Positions 1 through 8,272 of a DNA stretch of 36,907 nucleotides are shown in pieces. The notes under the pieces are model-generated. The model was not told the origin of the DNA. It ran no database searches and was given only the letters and a program-made list of their open reading frames with translations. The translations under genes were made by a program, and so were the position numbers. Position 1 is the stretch's first letter; every line of letters starts with the position of its first letter. This stretch comes from an uncultured Hyphomicrobiales bacterium (lineage in GTDB: Bacteria > Pseudomonadota > Alphaproteobacteria > Rhizobiales > Hyphomicrobiaceae). The stretch covers positions 1-36,907 of the forward strand of contig CADEFX010000013.1 in NCBI GenBank assembly GCA_902826715.1, in the 5' to 3' direction.

Positions 1-3
1 TCC

Positions 4-612
4 CTAAGCTTTCATGAGCGCTTCGAACCGCTCCAGAAATACCTTCTGCACGACCGCGACAGGCCACGGCTCGACCAGCGATCCCGGGTCGCTTTCCGCA
101 GGCGAGCCGAAATACCGCTCCGCCTCATCGGCGTCAAAGCCCGCGAGTCGCGTCGCCTCGTAATACGCGGCGATGCGATCGGCTGCCTTGATCTCAGCCG
201 CAATCTCCGCCGGCAGCGCTGCCGGCAGGCCGAAACGTCGATGGATGGCCTCCAGCAGCCGCAGCTCGAACGCCTTATAGTCGAAGCCGATCGCCTGCTT
301 GAACGGGCTGATGAGATCGCCGATCACGTATTCCGGCGCGTCGTGCAGCAGCGTTGCCAGCAGCCATCGGCGCGGCCACGCCGGCGCCCGTGCCCGCATA
401 ATGCTTTCGACCAGCAGCGCGTGCTGCGCCACCGAATAGGCGTGATCCCCGACCGTCTGCCCATTCCAGCGCGCCACGCGCGCCAACCCGTGCGCGATGT
501 CCTCGATGGCGATGTCGCCGGGTTGCGGATTGAGCAGGTCGAGCCGGCGCCCCGACAGCATGCGCTGCCAGGCCCTGGGCCCTTCGTCCCTGCCGATGCC
601 GTCCGCCGTCAT
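4..612 (-). CDS. HD-domain phosphohydrolase (YfbR-like)
   Basis: Protein of about 202 residues in the HD superfamily of metal-dependent phosphohydrolases; relatives such as YfbR remove phosphate from deoxynucleoside monophosphates. The metal-binding pattern is visible: His64 (in VAQHALL), the His90-Asp91 pair (LLHDAPEY) and Asp145 (KAADRIAA). I place the start at 612 because that ATG overlaps the TGA stop of tag as ATGA, implying translational coupling; an in-frame start at 651 would give 13 extra residues and a 43-base overlap. It is the last gene of the ygfZ-tag-HD unit. The HD fold is clear; substrate is inferred, and an oligonucleotide or nucleotide-pool role beside a DNA repair glycosylase is only suggested by context. 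Confidence 0.85.
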   Translation of the reverse strand: MTADGIGRDEGPRAWQRMLSGRRLDLLNPQPGDIAIEDIAHGLARVARWNGQTVGDHAYSVAQHALLVESIMRARAPAWPRRWLLATLLHDAPEYVIGDLISPFKQAIGFDYKAFELRLLEAIHRRFGLPAALPAEIAAEIKAADRIAAYYEATRLAGFDADEAERYFGSPAESDPGSLVEPWPVAVVQKVFLERFEALMKA

Positions 613-1205
613 GACGCCTTCAATCGAAACGACCGCTGCAATCTCGCGCACGGCTCATAGCGATGGCACGACACGAGGTGATCGTTGACCATGCCCGTGG
701 CCTGCATGAAGGCATACATCGTCGTTGGGCCCACGAATCGGAAGCCCTCCGCCTTCAGCGCCTTCGACAAGCGCTTGGAATCCTCCGACGTGGCGGCCAC
801 CTCGCGGATCGCCTTGTGCTGATTGATGCGCGGCTTGCCGTCGAGCAGGCCCCACAGGAACGCCGCCAGCCCACCGTTGTCCGCCAGCTTGAGGTACGCG
901 CGCGCGTTGTCGATCGTCGCCTCGATCTTGAGCCGGTTGCGCACGATGCCCGCGTCCGCCATCAGCCGTGCGATGTCCTTGTCGCCGTAACGCGCAATGC
1001 GCTTGGCGTCGAAGCCATGGAAGGCTTTGCGGAAGTTCTCGCGCTTCCTCAAGATCGTGATCCACGATAGCCCTGACTGAAACCCTTCCAGCACGAGTTT
1101 TTCGAACAGCACCCGGTCGTCGATTTTCGGTACACCCCACTCCTCGTCGTGGTAACGCGCATACGCGGTATCGTCGATCCCTGCCCAGGGGCATCGTTCG
1201 CTCAT
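609..1205 (-). CDS. tag: DNA-3-methyladenine glycosylase I
   Basis: Base-excision repair enzyme that removes 3-methyladenine from alkylated DNA. The 198-residue protein starts MSERCPWAG and matches the Tag family along its length. The expected zinc ligands are visible (Cys5, His19, His176, Cys180), as is the conserved acidic residue of the active site (Glu40, in LVLEGFQSGLSW). The start at 1205 is set by the family N-terminus and by an ATGA overlap with the end of ygfZ; reading frames open further upstream are not Tag-like. Translation is probably coupled to both neighbours, as its own stop also overlaps the start of the HD gene. Confidence 0.95.
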   Translation of the reverse strand: MSERCPWAGIDDTAYARYHDEEWGVPKIDDRVLFEKLVLEGFQSGLSWITILRKRENFRKAFHGFDAKRIARYGDKDIARLMADAGIVRNRLKIEATIDNARAYLKLADNGGLAAFLWGLLDGKPRINQHKAIREVAATSEDSKRLSKALKAEGFRFVGPTTMYAFMQATGMVNDHLVSCHRYEPCARLQRSFRLKAS

Positions 1206-2083
1206 GGGGGCGCCTCGCTCTCGCGCGCCTGAGCCGACAGTGTATAGGGCGCCCACGCCGGCACGCGCAGAGCCACCTCCACATCCCCAGCCATCAGCGT
1301 CTGCCCTTTCGCCAGTACCTCCGCCGCGCGATCTAGCCGCACCAGCGCGAGGCCCGACACCCCCACACGCGAACCCATGACACCAATGACAGCGCGCGCT
1401 GGTTCCACTCCGGCCGTGATTTCCGTCGTCGCCAGCGGCAGCGTGGCATCGCCCGTCACGATCACGAACCGCTTTCGCGCCGTGCCGCGATGCTGCATGC
1501 GGGAGACGACCTCCTGCCCGACAAAACACCCCTTGTTGAACGCCACGCCGTGCAGAATGTCGAAGCATGCCTCGTGCGGAAAGGTGTCTCCCAGAGCGTA
1601 ATCCTTGTCCGCCTCCGGAACGCCCAGTGCGATGCGATGCGCCTCGTAGTCGTCCGAACTGCCGGTCTCGGCGATGCCGGCGTCTCTCGGCCTGATAAGG
1701 CGCACACCCAGCTCCGGCAAACGCGGATCGGCGTAGATATCCGGCGAGATCCTAGATGCTCCATCACCCCATGCTGCGTACACGTCCTGGTCCTCGCCGC
1801 AATCGCTGATCGCGATCTTGGCGCGTAGTTTGTACAGTGTCAGCCGCTTCACGAGGTCCCTCGCGCACGCCCGCACGGTGTCGAGCACGAAGCCGCGATC
1901 GCTGGGCACCACGATGAATTCGAACAGGATTTTGCCTTGCGGCGATAGCAACCCGGCATGCACGGCACTCTGCGTTTTCAACAGATCCAGATCGTTTGTG
2001 ATCAGATCTTGCAGAAATTTCTGTGCATCCGGCCCTTCCACCGCGACAGTGCTGCGTTCGGGCAGGCGGGCAATCCGTGCCAT
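1202..2083 (-). CDS. ygfZ: Folate-binding YgfZ/GcvT-like protein
   Basis: 293-residue member of the YgfZ (IbaG/Iba57-related) branch of the GcvT fold, cytoplasmic proteins that bind tetrahydrofolate and help assemble or repair some iron-sulfur enzymes. The family signature K-G-C-F-V-G-Q-E is present at residues 184-191, with the conserved Cys186. The N-terminus (VEGPDAQKFLQDLITND) is typical of the family. First gene of the ygfZ-tag-HD unit, whose promoter must lie in the 92-bp gap shared with the divergent dihydroorotase-like gene. Family assignment is firm; the target enzymes are unknown here. Confidence 0.92.
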   Translation of the reverse strand: MARIARLPERSTVAVEGPDAQKFLQDLITNDLDLLKTQSAVHAGLLSPQGKILFEFIVVPSDRGFVLDTVRACARDLVKRLTLYKLRAKIAISDCGEDQDVYAAWGDGASRISPDIYADPRLPELGVRLIRPRDAGIAETGSSDDYEAHRIALGVPEADKDYALGDTFPHEACFDILHGVAFNKGCFVGQEVVSRMQHRGTARKRFVIVTGDATLPLATTEITAGVEPARAVIGVMGSRVGVSGLALVRLDRAAEVLAKGQTLMAGDVEVALRVPAWAPYTLSAQARESEAPP

Positions 2084-2175
2084 TGTTGCGTCCAGCAGTT
2101 GCTCAGTCAGTCGCGCTCGAGCGGATTAGGTATGCGGGCTCTGCCTCGCGTGCAAGCGGAAGAGGAACCCGGCGG

Positions 2176-3501
2176 ATGACGGAATACTACGATGTCCTGA
2201 TCAAGGGTGGCACCGTCGTCAATCACGATGGCATCGGCCAGAGGGATATCGGCGTTATCGGTGGCCGCATTGCCGCCATCGGCCGCCTCGATGCAGCCGC
2301 TGCCGCCGACCTCGTGGACGCCAGCGACCTCCACGTGCTGCCGGGCGTCATCGACACCCAAGTCCATTTTCGCGAGCCGGGCCTGGAGCAGAAGGAAGAT
2401 CTTGAAACCGGCAGCCGGGCGGCCGTCGTCGGCGGCGTCACCGCCGTCTTCGAAATGCCCAACACCAAGCCTCTCACGACATCTCCTGACACGCTGTCCG
2501 ACAAGATCGAGCGAGCGCGCCACCGCATGTTCTGCGATTTCGCGTTTTACGTCGGCGGCACGCGCGAGAACGTTGACGACATCCCAACGCTGGAAAACCT
2601 CCAAGGCTCGGCCGGCATCAAGGTCTTCATGGGCGCCTCCACCGGCGACCTTCTGGTCGAGGATGAACCTTCGCTCGATCGCATCATTGCCCGCATCCGC
2701 CGTCGTGCCGCCTTCCACTCCGAGGATGAAACGCGGCTGCGCGAGCGCGCCGGGCTGCGCCGCCATGGCGATCCTTCCTCGCACCCGGTCTGGCGTGACG
2801 AGATCGCCGCCATGATCGCCACCGAGCGTCTGGTGCGGCTTGCCGAAACGCATCGCAAGCGCATCCACGTGCTGCATATCTCGACCGCCGAGGAGATCGA
2901 GTTCCTCGGCCGCCACAAGGAGTGGGCCAGCGTCGAGGTGACGCCGCACCACCTTACCCTCGTCGCTCCCGATTGCTATGAGCGCCTCGGCACGTTCGCG
3001 CAGATGAACCCGCCCGTACGCGACGAGCGTCACCGCGCCGCCATCTGGGCCGGAATCGCGTCAGGCGTCGTTGACGTGCTGGGCTCCGACCACGCTCCTC
3101 ATACGCGCGAGGAGAAGGAGCACCCCTATCCCGAAAGCCATTCCGGCATGACCGGCGTGCAGACGCTGGTTCCCATCATGCTCGATCATGTCAATGCAGG
3201 CCGCCTGTCGCTCACCCGCTTCGTCGACCTCACAAGCCACGGCCCGGCACGCCTGTTCGGTCTGCGCGGCAAGGGCCGCCTCGCCGTAGGCTTCGACGCC
3301 GACCTTACCGTCGTTGACATGAAGCGTACTGAGACCATTACCCACAACTGGATCCAATCGCGCAGCCGCTGGACGCCCTACGATGGGGTGCAGGTCAAGG
3401 GCTGGCCGGTCGGCACTTTCGTGCGCGGCCGCTGCGTCGCCTGGAATGGCGATATCCTGGGGTCCGCCGACGGCGAGCCCGTGCGTTTCCTGGAGGTCTA
3501 G
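2176..3501 (+). CDS. pyrC: Dihydroorotase-like amidohydrolase (class I)
   Basis: 441-residue amidohydrolase of the class I dihydroorotase family, which cyclises carbamoyl-aspartate to dihydroorotate in pyrimidine synthesis. Motifs in order: DTQVHFREPG (60-69), FHSEDE (180-185, His181), HVLHIS (231-236, His234) and GSDHAPH (303-309, Asp305). The usual metal motif is H-x-H; here the first His is Gln62, while His64, His181, His234 and Asp305 remain. My recollection is that this Q-x-H form is common in alphaproteobacterial relatives annotated as dihydroorotase, so activity is uncertain and a second pyrC may exist elsewhere. The ATG at 2176 begins the typical MTEYYDVLIKGG sequence; an upstream extension in frame is not family-like. 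Divergent from ygfZ. Confidence 0.85.
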   Translation: MTEYYDVLIKGGTVVNHDGIGQRDIGVIGGRIAAIGRLDAAAAADLVDASDLHVLPGVIDTQVHFREPGLEQKEDLETGSRAAVVGGVTAVFEMPNTKPLTTSPDTLSDKIERARHRMFCDFAFYVGGTRENVDDIPTLENLQGSAGIKVFMGASTGDLLVEDEPSLDRIIARIRRRAAFHSEDETRLRERAGLRRHGDPSSHPVWRDEIAAMIATERLVRLAETHRKRIHVLHISTAEEIEFLGRHKEWASVEVTPHHLTLVAPDCYERLGTFAQMNPPVRDERHRAAIWAGIASGVVDVLGSDHAPHTREEKEHPYPESHSGMTGVQTLVPIMLDHVNAGRLSLTRFVDLTSHGPARLFGLRGKGRLAVGFDADLTVVDMKRTETITHNWIQSRSRWTPYDGVQVKGWPVGTFVRGRCVAWNGDILGSADGEPVRFLEV

Positions 3502-3513
3502 AATTCCGCCGCT

Positions 3514-4299
3514 CTACTGGCGTCGCGCCCTCGCCTGCTCGCGGCTGGTGCCCACACGCTGCAGCGGCGGCAGTGCACGCGCGATGTCCACGGGAAGCCG
3601 CTCGACCACCGTCACCGAGGCTCCCACCTGCACGCGCCCGGCAAGATCGATCACCTGCCCGTTCAGCATCCGAAAACAACCCGACGACGCGGCTTGACCG
3701 ATGGTCTTGGCGTCGTTGGTGCCGTGAATGCGGTACAGCGTGTTGCCGAGATAAATCGCCTTGGCACCCAGTGGATTGCGTAACCCGCCCGTCATTTTCA
3801 CCGGCAGATTCGGATCGCGCTCCCGCATCTCCGCCGGCGGATGCCAGTCGGGCCATTCGGCAATGCGGGAAATCTTCTCCGTACCTTTCCATGTGAAGCC
3901 TTCCCGCCCGACCGAGATCGGATAGCGGTAGGCCTCGGTGCTCGACGACACGAAGAACAGTTGCTTGCCGTGCGTCTCGATCACGATCGAACCCGGCGTA
4001 TACTGGCTGGCGAACGGCACCAGCTCCGGCGCGATCGGCGACACGGAAGGCCGTGCGCCGCCATCGACCACGTCCGGATTTTCCCGGCCGCCGCGCTCGT
4101 AGGGATCGTCCCAAGGTGAATTCCACCAGCCGCCGCGGCGTCCCCGGCGCGGCTCTTCGTCATCCCATCTCGGGGAGGCATAGCGGTCGTCGTAATAGCG
4201 GCGGAAGCGCGGTCCGGTGTCGCCCCAACCCCAGGACTGCGCCAGCGCGGCATCCAACGGCGTCATAATAAACAATATGAGCATCAGGATGTTACGCAT
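3514..4299 (-). CDS. L,D-transpeptidase (YkuD domain), paralogue 1
   Basis: Exported cell-wall enzyme of 261 residues. L,D-transpeptidases use a catalytic Cys to form meso-DAP cross-links or to attach proteins to peptidoglycan. The signal peptide is residues 1-20 (hydrophobic core MLILFIM, cleavage near ALA-Q). An Arg/Asp/Gly-rich linker covers about 22-85, and the YkuD domain about 100-232 with His192-Gly-Thr and Ser-Ser-Gly-Cys208-Phe-Arg. I chose the ATG at 4299 because it starts the signal peptide and is preceded by AAGGGAAC; the frame is open upstream to 4434 without a signal-like start. Closely resembles the gene at 4879-5592 over the whole catalytic domain. Confidence 0.93.
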   Translation of the reverse strand: MRNILMLILFIMTPLDAALAQSWGWGDTGPRFRRYYDDRYASPRWDDEEPRRGRRGGWWNSPWDDPYERGGRENPDVVDGGARPSVSPIAPELVPFASQYTPGSIVIETHGKQLFFVSSSTEAYRYPISVGREGFTWKGTEKISRIAEWPDWHPPAEMRERDPNLPVKMTGGLRNPLGAKAIYLGNTLYRIHGTNDAKTIGQAASSGCFRMLNGQVIDLAGRVQVGASVTVVERLPVDIARALPPLQRVGTSREQARARRQ

Positions 4300-4468
4300 G
4301 TCCGTTCCCTTGGTGACTTGTGGAGCTATATGGGGGGCCAATTGGGGCAAAACGAGTCTGGGCGCCAGTGTCTTCGAAAATAGTTGACGCCGACCAAAAT
4401 TCCGGACGAAACACGGTGTCCGTTGACTGCGCATGGCCCTGCGCAGGCGTCCTTATGGGGAAGTTGAA

Positions 4469-4858
4469 ATGTCCGAGCATGCTTCCGGCCGTGATCTCGC
4501 TGACGTCGAGAAGGTGGTGTGGACATATCTCGACGGATTGCACGAAGGAGATACGCAGAAGCTGGCCTCTGCGTTTCACGAGGTCAGCCATCTCTATGCA
4601 CTGGGGCCGGACGGCGTCATGGATGTTCCGCGCGCGGACTGGCTGAAAATGGTCTCCGGCCGGCCGTCGCCGAAGTCTCAGGCGCTCGAGCGCACCGATC
4701 GCATCGTCTCGGTCGATTTTTCCGGCCCGGAAACGGCCTGCGTGAAACTCGAGTGCGCGGTCCCGCCGCGCTATTTCACCGACTACCTGACCCTGCTGAA
4801 GTTCAAGGACGGCTGGCGGGTCGTCTCGAAAACATTCCGCACAACCGTCCGCGGCTGA
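4469..4858 (+). CDS. NTF2-like (lumazine-binding-like) protein
   Basis: 129-residue protein of the SnoaL/NTF2-like cone fold, probably the family described as putative lumazine-binding. An N-terminal helix pair (ADVEKVVWTYLDGLHEGD) leads into the typical strand pattern ending DYLTLLKFKDGWRVVSKTF. The start at 4469 (MSEHASGRD) has a GGGGAAG ribosome-binding site 5 bases upstream; a longer frame from 4433 lacks one. It has no signal peptide, so it is probably cytoplasmic. It lies between two paralogous L,D-transpeptidase genes, divergent from the first and convergent with the second. NTF2-like proteins vary widely in function, so no reaction is assigned. Confidence 0.75.
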   Translation: MSEHASGRDLADVEKVVWTYLDGLHEGDTQKLASAFHEVSHLYALGPDGVMDVPRADWLKMVSGRPSPKSQALERTDRIVSVDFSGPETACVKLECAVPPRYFTDYLTLLKFKDGWRVVSKTFRTTVRG

Positions 4859-4878
4859 CGCCCGTCAATTTGCCGTGA

Positions 4879-5592
4879 TCAGTCGTCGTCACGGCTGGTT
4901 CGCGCTACGCGCGACGGCAGGCCTTTCAGCACAACGACCTGCGTGCCCACGCCGACGCGGCGCGACAGGTCCACGACATGGCCGTTCATCATGCGGAAGC
5001 AGCCGGACGAGTTGGCGCGGCCGATGCTCTGGGCGCTGTTCGTGCCATGGATGCGATAGAGCGAGTTGCCGAGATACAGGGCCTTGGCGCCGAGCGGATT
5101 GCGCACGCCGCCCGTCATTTTCTCAGGCAGGCTCCTATCGCGCTCGCGCATTTCCTTGGGCGGATGCCAGTCGGGCCAATCAGCCACACGCGAGATGCGT
5201 TCGCGGCCGGTCCACGAGAAACCTTCGCGTCCCACTGAAATCGGATAACGCAGCGCCGTCGATCGCGACTGGACCAGATAGAGCCTGCGACCCGAGGAAT
5301 CGATCACGATCGTGCCCGGCGCATAGTTGCCCGCAAACGCCACCTTCTCCGGCGACACCGGAGAAACCGATGGACGACCGCCACCATCGAGAAGCTTGGG
5401 GCCGGGACCCCGGCGGCGGCCCTCGCCCGCAAACGGATTAGGGCTGTTCTGCGGCGGCTCTTCGGAGCGCTGCGGAGCTGCATAACCGCCGCGGTCATAT
5501 ATGCTGGGCTGGTGCCACGGAACCCAATTCTGTGCCGCCGCTGGTTGGAATGCCGCAAACGTCAACGCTGCGGCGACGAAAACCCGCTTCAT
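4879..5592 (-). CDS. L,D-transpeptidase (YkuD domain), paralogue 2
   Basis: 237-residue exported cell-wall transpeptidase. The signal peptide MKRVFVAAALTFAAFQPAAA is followed by a short linker rich in Pro, Gly and Arg, and a YkuD domain with His182-Gly-Thr and Ser-Ser-Gly-Cys198-Phe-Arg. The ATG at 5592 has GAGGGA 7 bases upstream; an earlier in-frame start at 5610 is less likely. The stretch from SVSP through GREGF, WPDWHP and NPLGAKA to the catalytic Cys is nearly the same as in the gene at 3514-4299, so the two arose by duplication; the linkers differ in length and composition. The shorter basic/Pro linker here versus the Arg/Asp-rich one there may reflect different wall placement. Confidence 0.93.
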   Translation of the reverse strand: MKRVFVAAALTFAAFQPAAAQNWVPWHQPSIYDRGGYAAPQRSEEPPQNSPNPFAGEGRRRGPGPKLLDGGGRPSVSPVSPEKVAFAGNYAPGTIVIDSSGRRLYLVQSRSTALRYPISVGREGFSWTGRERISRVADWPDWHPPKEMRERDRSLPEKMTGGVRNPLGAKALYLGNSLYRIHGTNSAQSIGRANSSGCFRMMNGHVVDLSRRVGVGTQVVVLKGLPSRVARTSRDDD

Positions 5593-5803
5593 CGTTCGTC
5601 CCTCATGCAAATGGGATGGCCTTGAGCCCCGTATAGAGGGTTAACGCTCCCCGGCCAGTCTTCCTTGTCAACAAGGTTACCGCGCCAGCTCTCGAGCGCA
5701 AAGTCGCGTTGTCGTCACAAGAGGCTCGTGCGGCAACCGGCTTTGGCAGAGACGCCAGATCGGCTAGGTTAATCGCGTGTCGGTGAGGACGTGGGGAACG
5801 ACA

Positions 5804-6580
5804 ATGCAAACGACAGGAAGCGGCCTCAAGCCGGCCGGCACGACCGCCACGTCGATTGGCGTCGCGGCAGCACGAGAGGCCGCCGGCCGGACCGGCGAAA
5901 TCAGGATCAGCCCGCACTCCAACATGGTCTACTGGTGGATCGTCTGGGTCTACGGCTACATCTGCGCGCTCGCGATCAACATCAATCACGTCGGCGTCCA
6001 GCTGTCCGGCAAGCTCATCAAATTCCATCCGTCGGCCTGGGTCGGCCTTTCGTTCCTGCTGCTCGTCGTCTTCGTGATTGTTTTCACCAACGTGCGCGCG
6101 CGCGTGCTGCACACGTTTCTCATCATGGCGACCCTGGCGCTCATCGCCATCGGCATCGACTGGACCTACGGACTCAGCCGCATCGTTGGCTGGGTGCCCG
6201 AGCTGGTCGTCCAGATGAATCTCGCCTTCTACATGGTGTTTTCTACGGCGCTGATGGTGCTGTGGTTCCTCGTCGTGTTCCTCATCGACCGGTCCACCGT
6301 CTGGCGCTTCACGTCGGGCCAGGTGATGGAGACACATCGTCTCGGGCAGGCAGCGGCCCACGTCTACGATACGCGCGGCATGCTGATGAAGCGGATGCCC
6401 GACGACCTCTTCCGGCACAAGATCCTGGGGCTTGGCATTCTCGGCTTCGGTACCGGCGATCTCATCTTCAAGCCGGCAGCGCCCGGCGCCGAGCCCTTCA
6501 TTCTGGAGAACGTCTGGAGGGTCAACGAGCGGCAGCGGGAGATCGAACGCCTCATCATCTCGTCGGGCAGCCCGATCTAA
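5804..6580 (+). CDS. Conserved four-helix membrane protein, function unknown
   Basis: 258-residue inner-membrane protein that I do not recognise. Four hydrophobic segments are visible at about 42-60, 78-97, 101-120 and 138-161, followed by a soluble C-terminal part of about 95 residues containing a basic/aromatic stretch (DRSTVWRFTSGQ) and a Gly-rich patch (ILGLGILGFGTGDL). The N-terminal 40 residues are soluble and low in complexity. The ATG at 5804 is preferred because GGGGAA lies 5 bases upstream; a GTG at 5777 would add nine residues. It stands alone, divergent from the second L,D-transpeptidase and convergent with the hydrolase gene. Confidence 0.75.
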   Translation: MQTTGSGLKPAGTTATSIGVAAAREAAGRTGEIRISPHSNMVYWWIVWVYGYICALAININHVGVQLSGKLIKFHPSAWVGLSFLLLVVFVIVFTNVRARVLHTFLIMATLALIAIGIDWTYGLSRIVGWVPELVVQMNLAFYMVFSTALMVLWFLVVFLIDRSTVWRFTSGQVMETHRLGQAAAHVYDTRGMLMKRMPDDLFRHKILGLGILGFGTGDLIFKPAAPGAEPFILENVWRVNERQREIERLIISSGSPI

Positions 6581-6652
6581 GGTTGGAAGCGGACGCACGG
6601 ACGCCGAAAACGCGTCCACGCGAAATGAACGCTCTAGGCCGTGAACGCGCGG

Positions 6653-7411
6653 TCATCTTGCATGTGCCTTCAGGAATTTGCACACCCTATCGATGGTTCG
6701 AGCTTTCAGCTCCGGGGGCTCCTTCCAGGGATAGACCGTCACCTCGGCATTCGGCGCCAGCGAAGCAATGTCGACACAAGTCTGATAGGCGTGCGCAGGC
6801 GTATCGTCCGGCAGCACGAGTATCGGCGTCTGGCAGTTCCGCGCAAAGTCGCGCGACACGCTGAAAACGAAGTCCGATCGCGCACGGAAGAGGTTCTGCA
6901 GGTAAGTCTCGATGATCGCCATCGGCACCTCTGGCTTCCGCTCGCGGAATTCCTTGGCCCAGCCCACGCGACTATGGTTCACCATCACCTCCGGATCTTC
7001 CGGACGGAAGCCGATAGGCTGGCTGATGACCGCTCCGACGATGCGGTCTGGAGCCCGCTCCATCAGCTTGAGCGCAAAGGAACCGCCGATGCAGTTGCCG
7101 AAGAACAGGAACTGGCGGACGCCCAGGTGATCCATGAGCGCGAGTTGGTCGTTGGCGAAAGCGTCCCACGGCTTGTCGGCCGGCACCGGGCCGGTGGATT
7201 CACCGTTGGTGGCGTTGCGCTGGTCCATGGTGATCACACGGAACTCGGCCTTGGCCTCCTCCATCATGTTGATGACCGCGTTTGGCCAGTTGACGATCCG
7301 CGAGTTCAGGCCGCCGCCCGGAATGGCGAGGAGCGGGAAGCCCGAACCCACCTCCTGGTAGCGGAGGCGAACGCCGTCCTTCTCGTAGAACCCCGTTTTG
7401 ACTGAACTCAA
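6653..7411 (-). CDS. Alpha/beta-hydrolase-fold protein with Cys elbow
   Basis: 252-residue cytoplasmic alpha/beta-hydrolase fold. The oxyanion-hole region PGGG (31-34), the strand and turn VITMDQRNATNG (59-70) and the nucleophile elbow GNCIGGS (105-111) are visible. The elbow residue is Cys107 in place of the usual Ser, and an acid candidate lies at Asp202/Asp203. No His is present at the canonical position after the last strand (VTVYPWKEPPEL, 224-235), so the catalytic triad looks incomplete. The start is TTG at 7411, preceded by AAAGGGGGGG; no ATG fits. It stands alone. Possible roles include a cofactor-free dioxygenase-like enzyme, a thioester-type hydrolase or a non-catalytic binding protein; none can be chosen from sequence alone. 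Confidence 0.82.
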   Translation of the reverse strand: MSSVKTGFYEKDGVRLRYQEVGSGFPLLAIPGGGLNSRIVNWPNAVINMMEEAKAEFRVITMDQRNATNGESTGPVPADKPWDAFANDQLALMDHLGVRQFLFFGNCIGGSFALKLMERAPDRIVGAVISQPIGFRPEDPEVMVNHSRVGWAKEFRERKPEVPMAIIETYLQNLFRARSDFVFSVSRDFARNCQTPILVLPDDTPAHAYQTCVDIASLAPNAEVTVYPWKEPPELKARTIDRVCKFLKAHAR

Positions 7412-7533
7412 GTCACCCCCCCTTTGTTCTCGATCGAGGCGCTGCTTAGGTAATTCTGAGAGCTAACGCAGGTTAGCCGCGAGCGCAGCGATTTGTAAGG
7501 TGGCGATAACAGAGGCTGCGCACCCCGCCGCGC

Positions 7534-8145
7534 TCAGCGAATGAAGAAGTGCCACGTCCCGTCGGCGCCGATGCCGAGCTTATAGTGCGTGTATCGCCCC
7601 GTCTGCTTCATGTCCCGGAACGCCGCCCCCGGGACGAGACGCATGAGCTCGACCTCCTGCGCCGGCGTCAGCGAATCGAGCTTCATTTCGGCGAAGTAGG
7701 GCCACACGTACACCCTGTTGTTCTCGAGATCCTTGCCGATCGGCAGCACCGTGTATCCCGCATCGAGGAGCTGGCCGAGGATGGCGAGGATTTCCCGCCC
7801 CTCGCCGTCCGCCGATACCTGCCGCCAATGCTGGATAGGATCGGGCGTGGGTGTCTCGGCAATAATGGGCTTTATTTCATTGAGCTCGACGGCAATTCGC
7901 AAGTCGTCCATCTTGCCCGAACGCACAGCCGTCAGGATGGCCTCGCGCATTTCCCGCACCGGCTCGGGCAGATCGTCCGTGCCGTAGTGAACGACGGGCG
8001 CCGGCTTCGCCGCCCCGGCGGCGCCGGACTTCTGCCTGACGGTCTGCGCCCAGGCGCTGTCCGTTCGGCAAGCGTGGACAAGCCCCAGAAGCACAAGTAG
8101 GAATATCGCTACAGGAGCTGCCGCAAAGCGCATGTGATGCGGCAT
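7534..8145 (-). CDS. Exported conserved hypothetical protein
   Basis: About 203 residues from the ATG at 8145, with a signal peptide (MRFAAAPVAIFLLVLLGLVHAC) and a likely cleavage after AWA-Q. The mature part has an Ala/Gly/Pro-rich linker, then a helical region (REMREAILTAVRSGKMDDLR), and a C-terminal domain with GKDLENNRVYVWPYFAEMKLD and a final TWHFFIR. I do not recognise a named family; it resembles conserved hypothetical proteins of Rhizobiales. A Cys within the signal region (VHAC) is a poor lipobox because of the His. Other in-frame starts exist at 8133, 8199 and 8205. Divergent from the LysE-type exporter. Confidence 0.75.
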   Translation of the reverse strand: MPHHMRFAAAPVAIFLLVLLGLVHACRTDSAWAQTVRQKSGAAGAAKPAPVVHYGTDDLPEPVREMREAILTAVRSGKMDDLRIAVELNEIKPIIAETPTPDPIQHWRQVSADGEGREILAILGQLLDAGYTVLPIGKDLENNRVYVWPYFAEMKLDSLTPAQEVELMRLVPGAAFRDMKQTGRYTHYKLGIGADGTWHFFIR

Positions 8146-8272
8146 GGGAGGGTTCCATCTTGGATTTGCGGCACCACCATAGGGCGCAGGCTGGCGCATG
8201 CGCAAATGCCCAGCGAACTCTTCCGCGTGGCGCCACGATCGCGACTGTCAGGCATGCGCCGCGGGTAACTTG

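Noticed and set aside
6591-6618. Terminator hairpin GGACGC / GCGTCC between the membrane-protein and hydrolase genes
   Set aside because: Stem of six with a long loop and no following T run; too weak to call.
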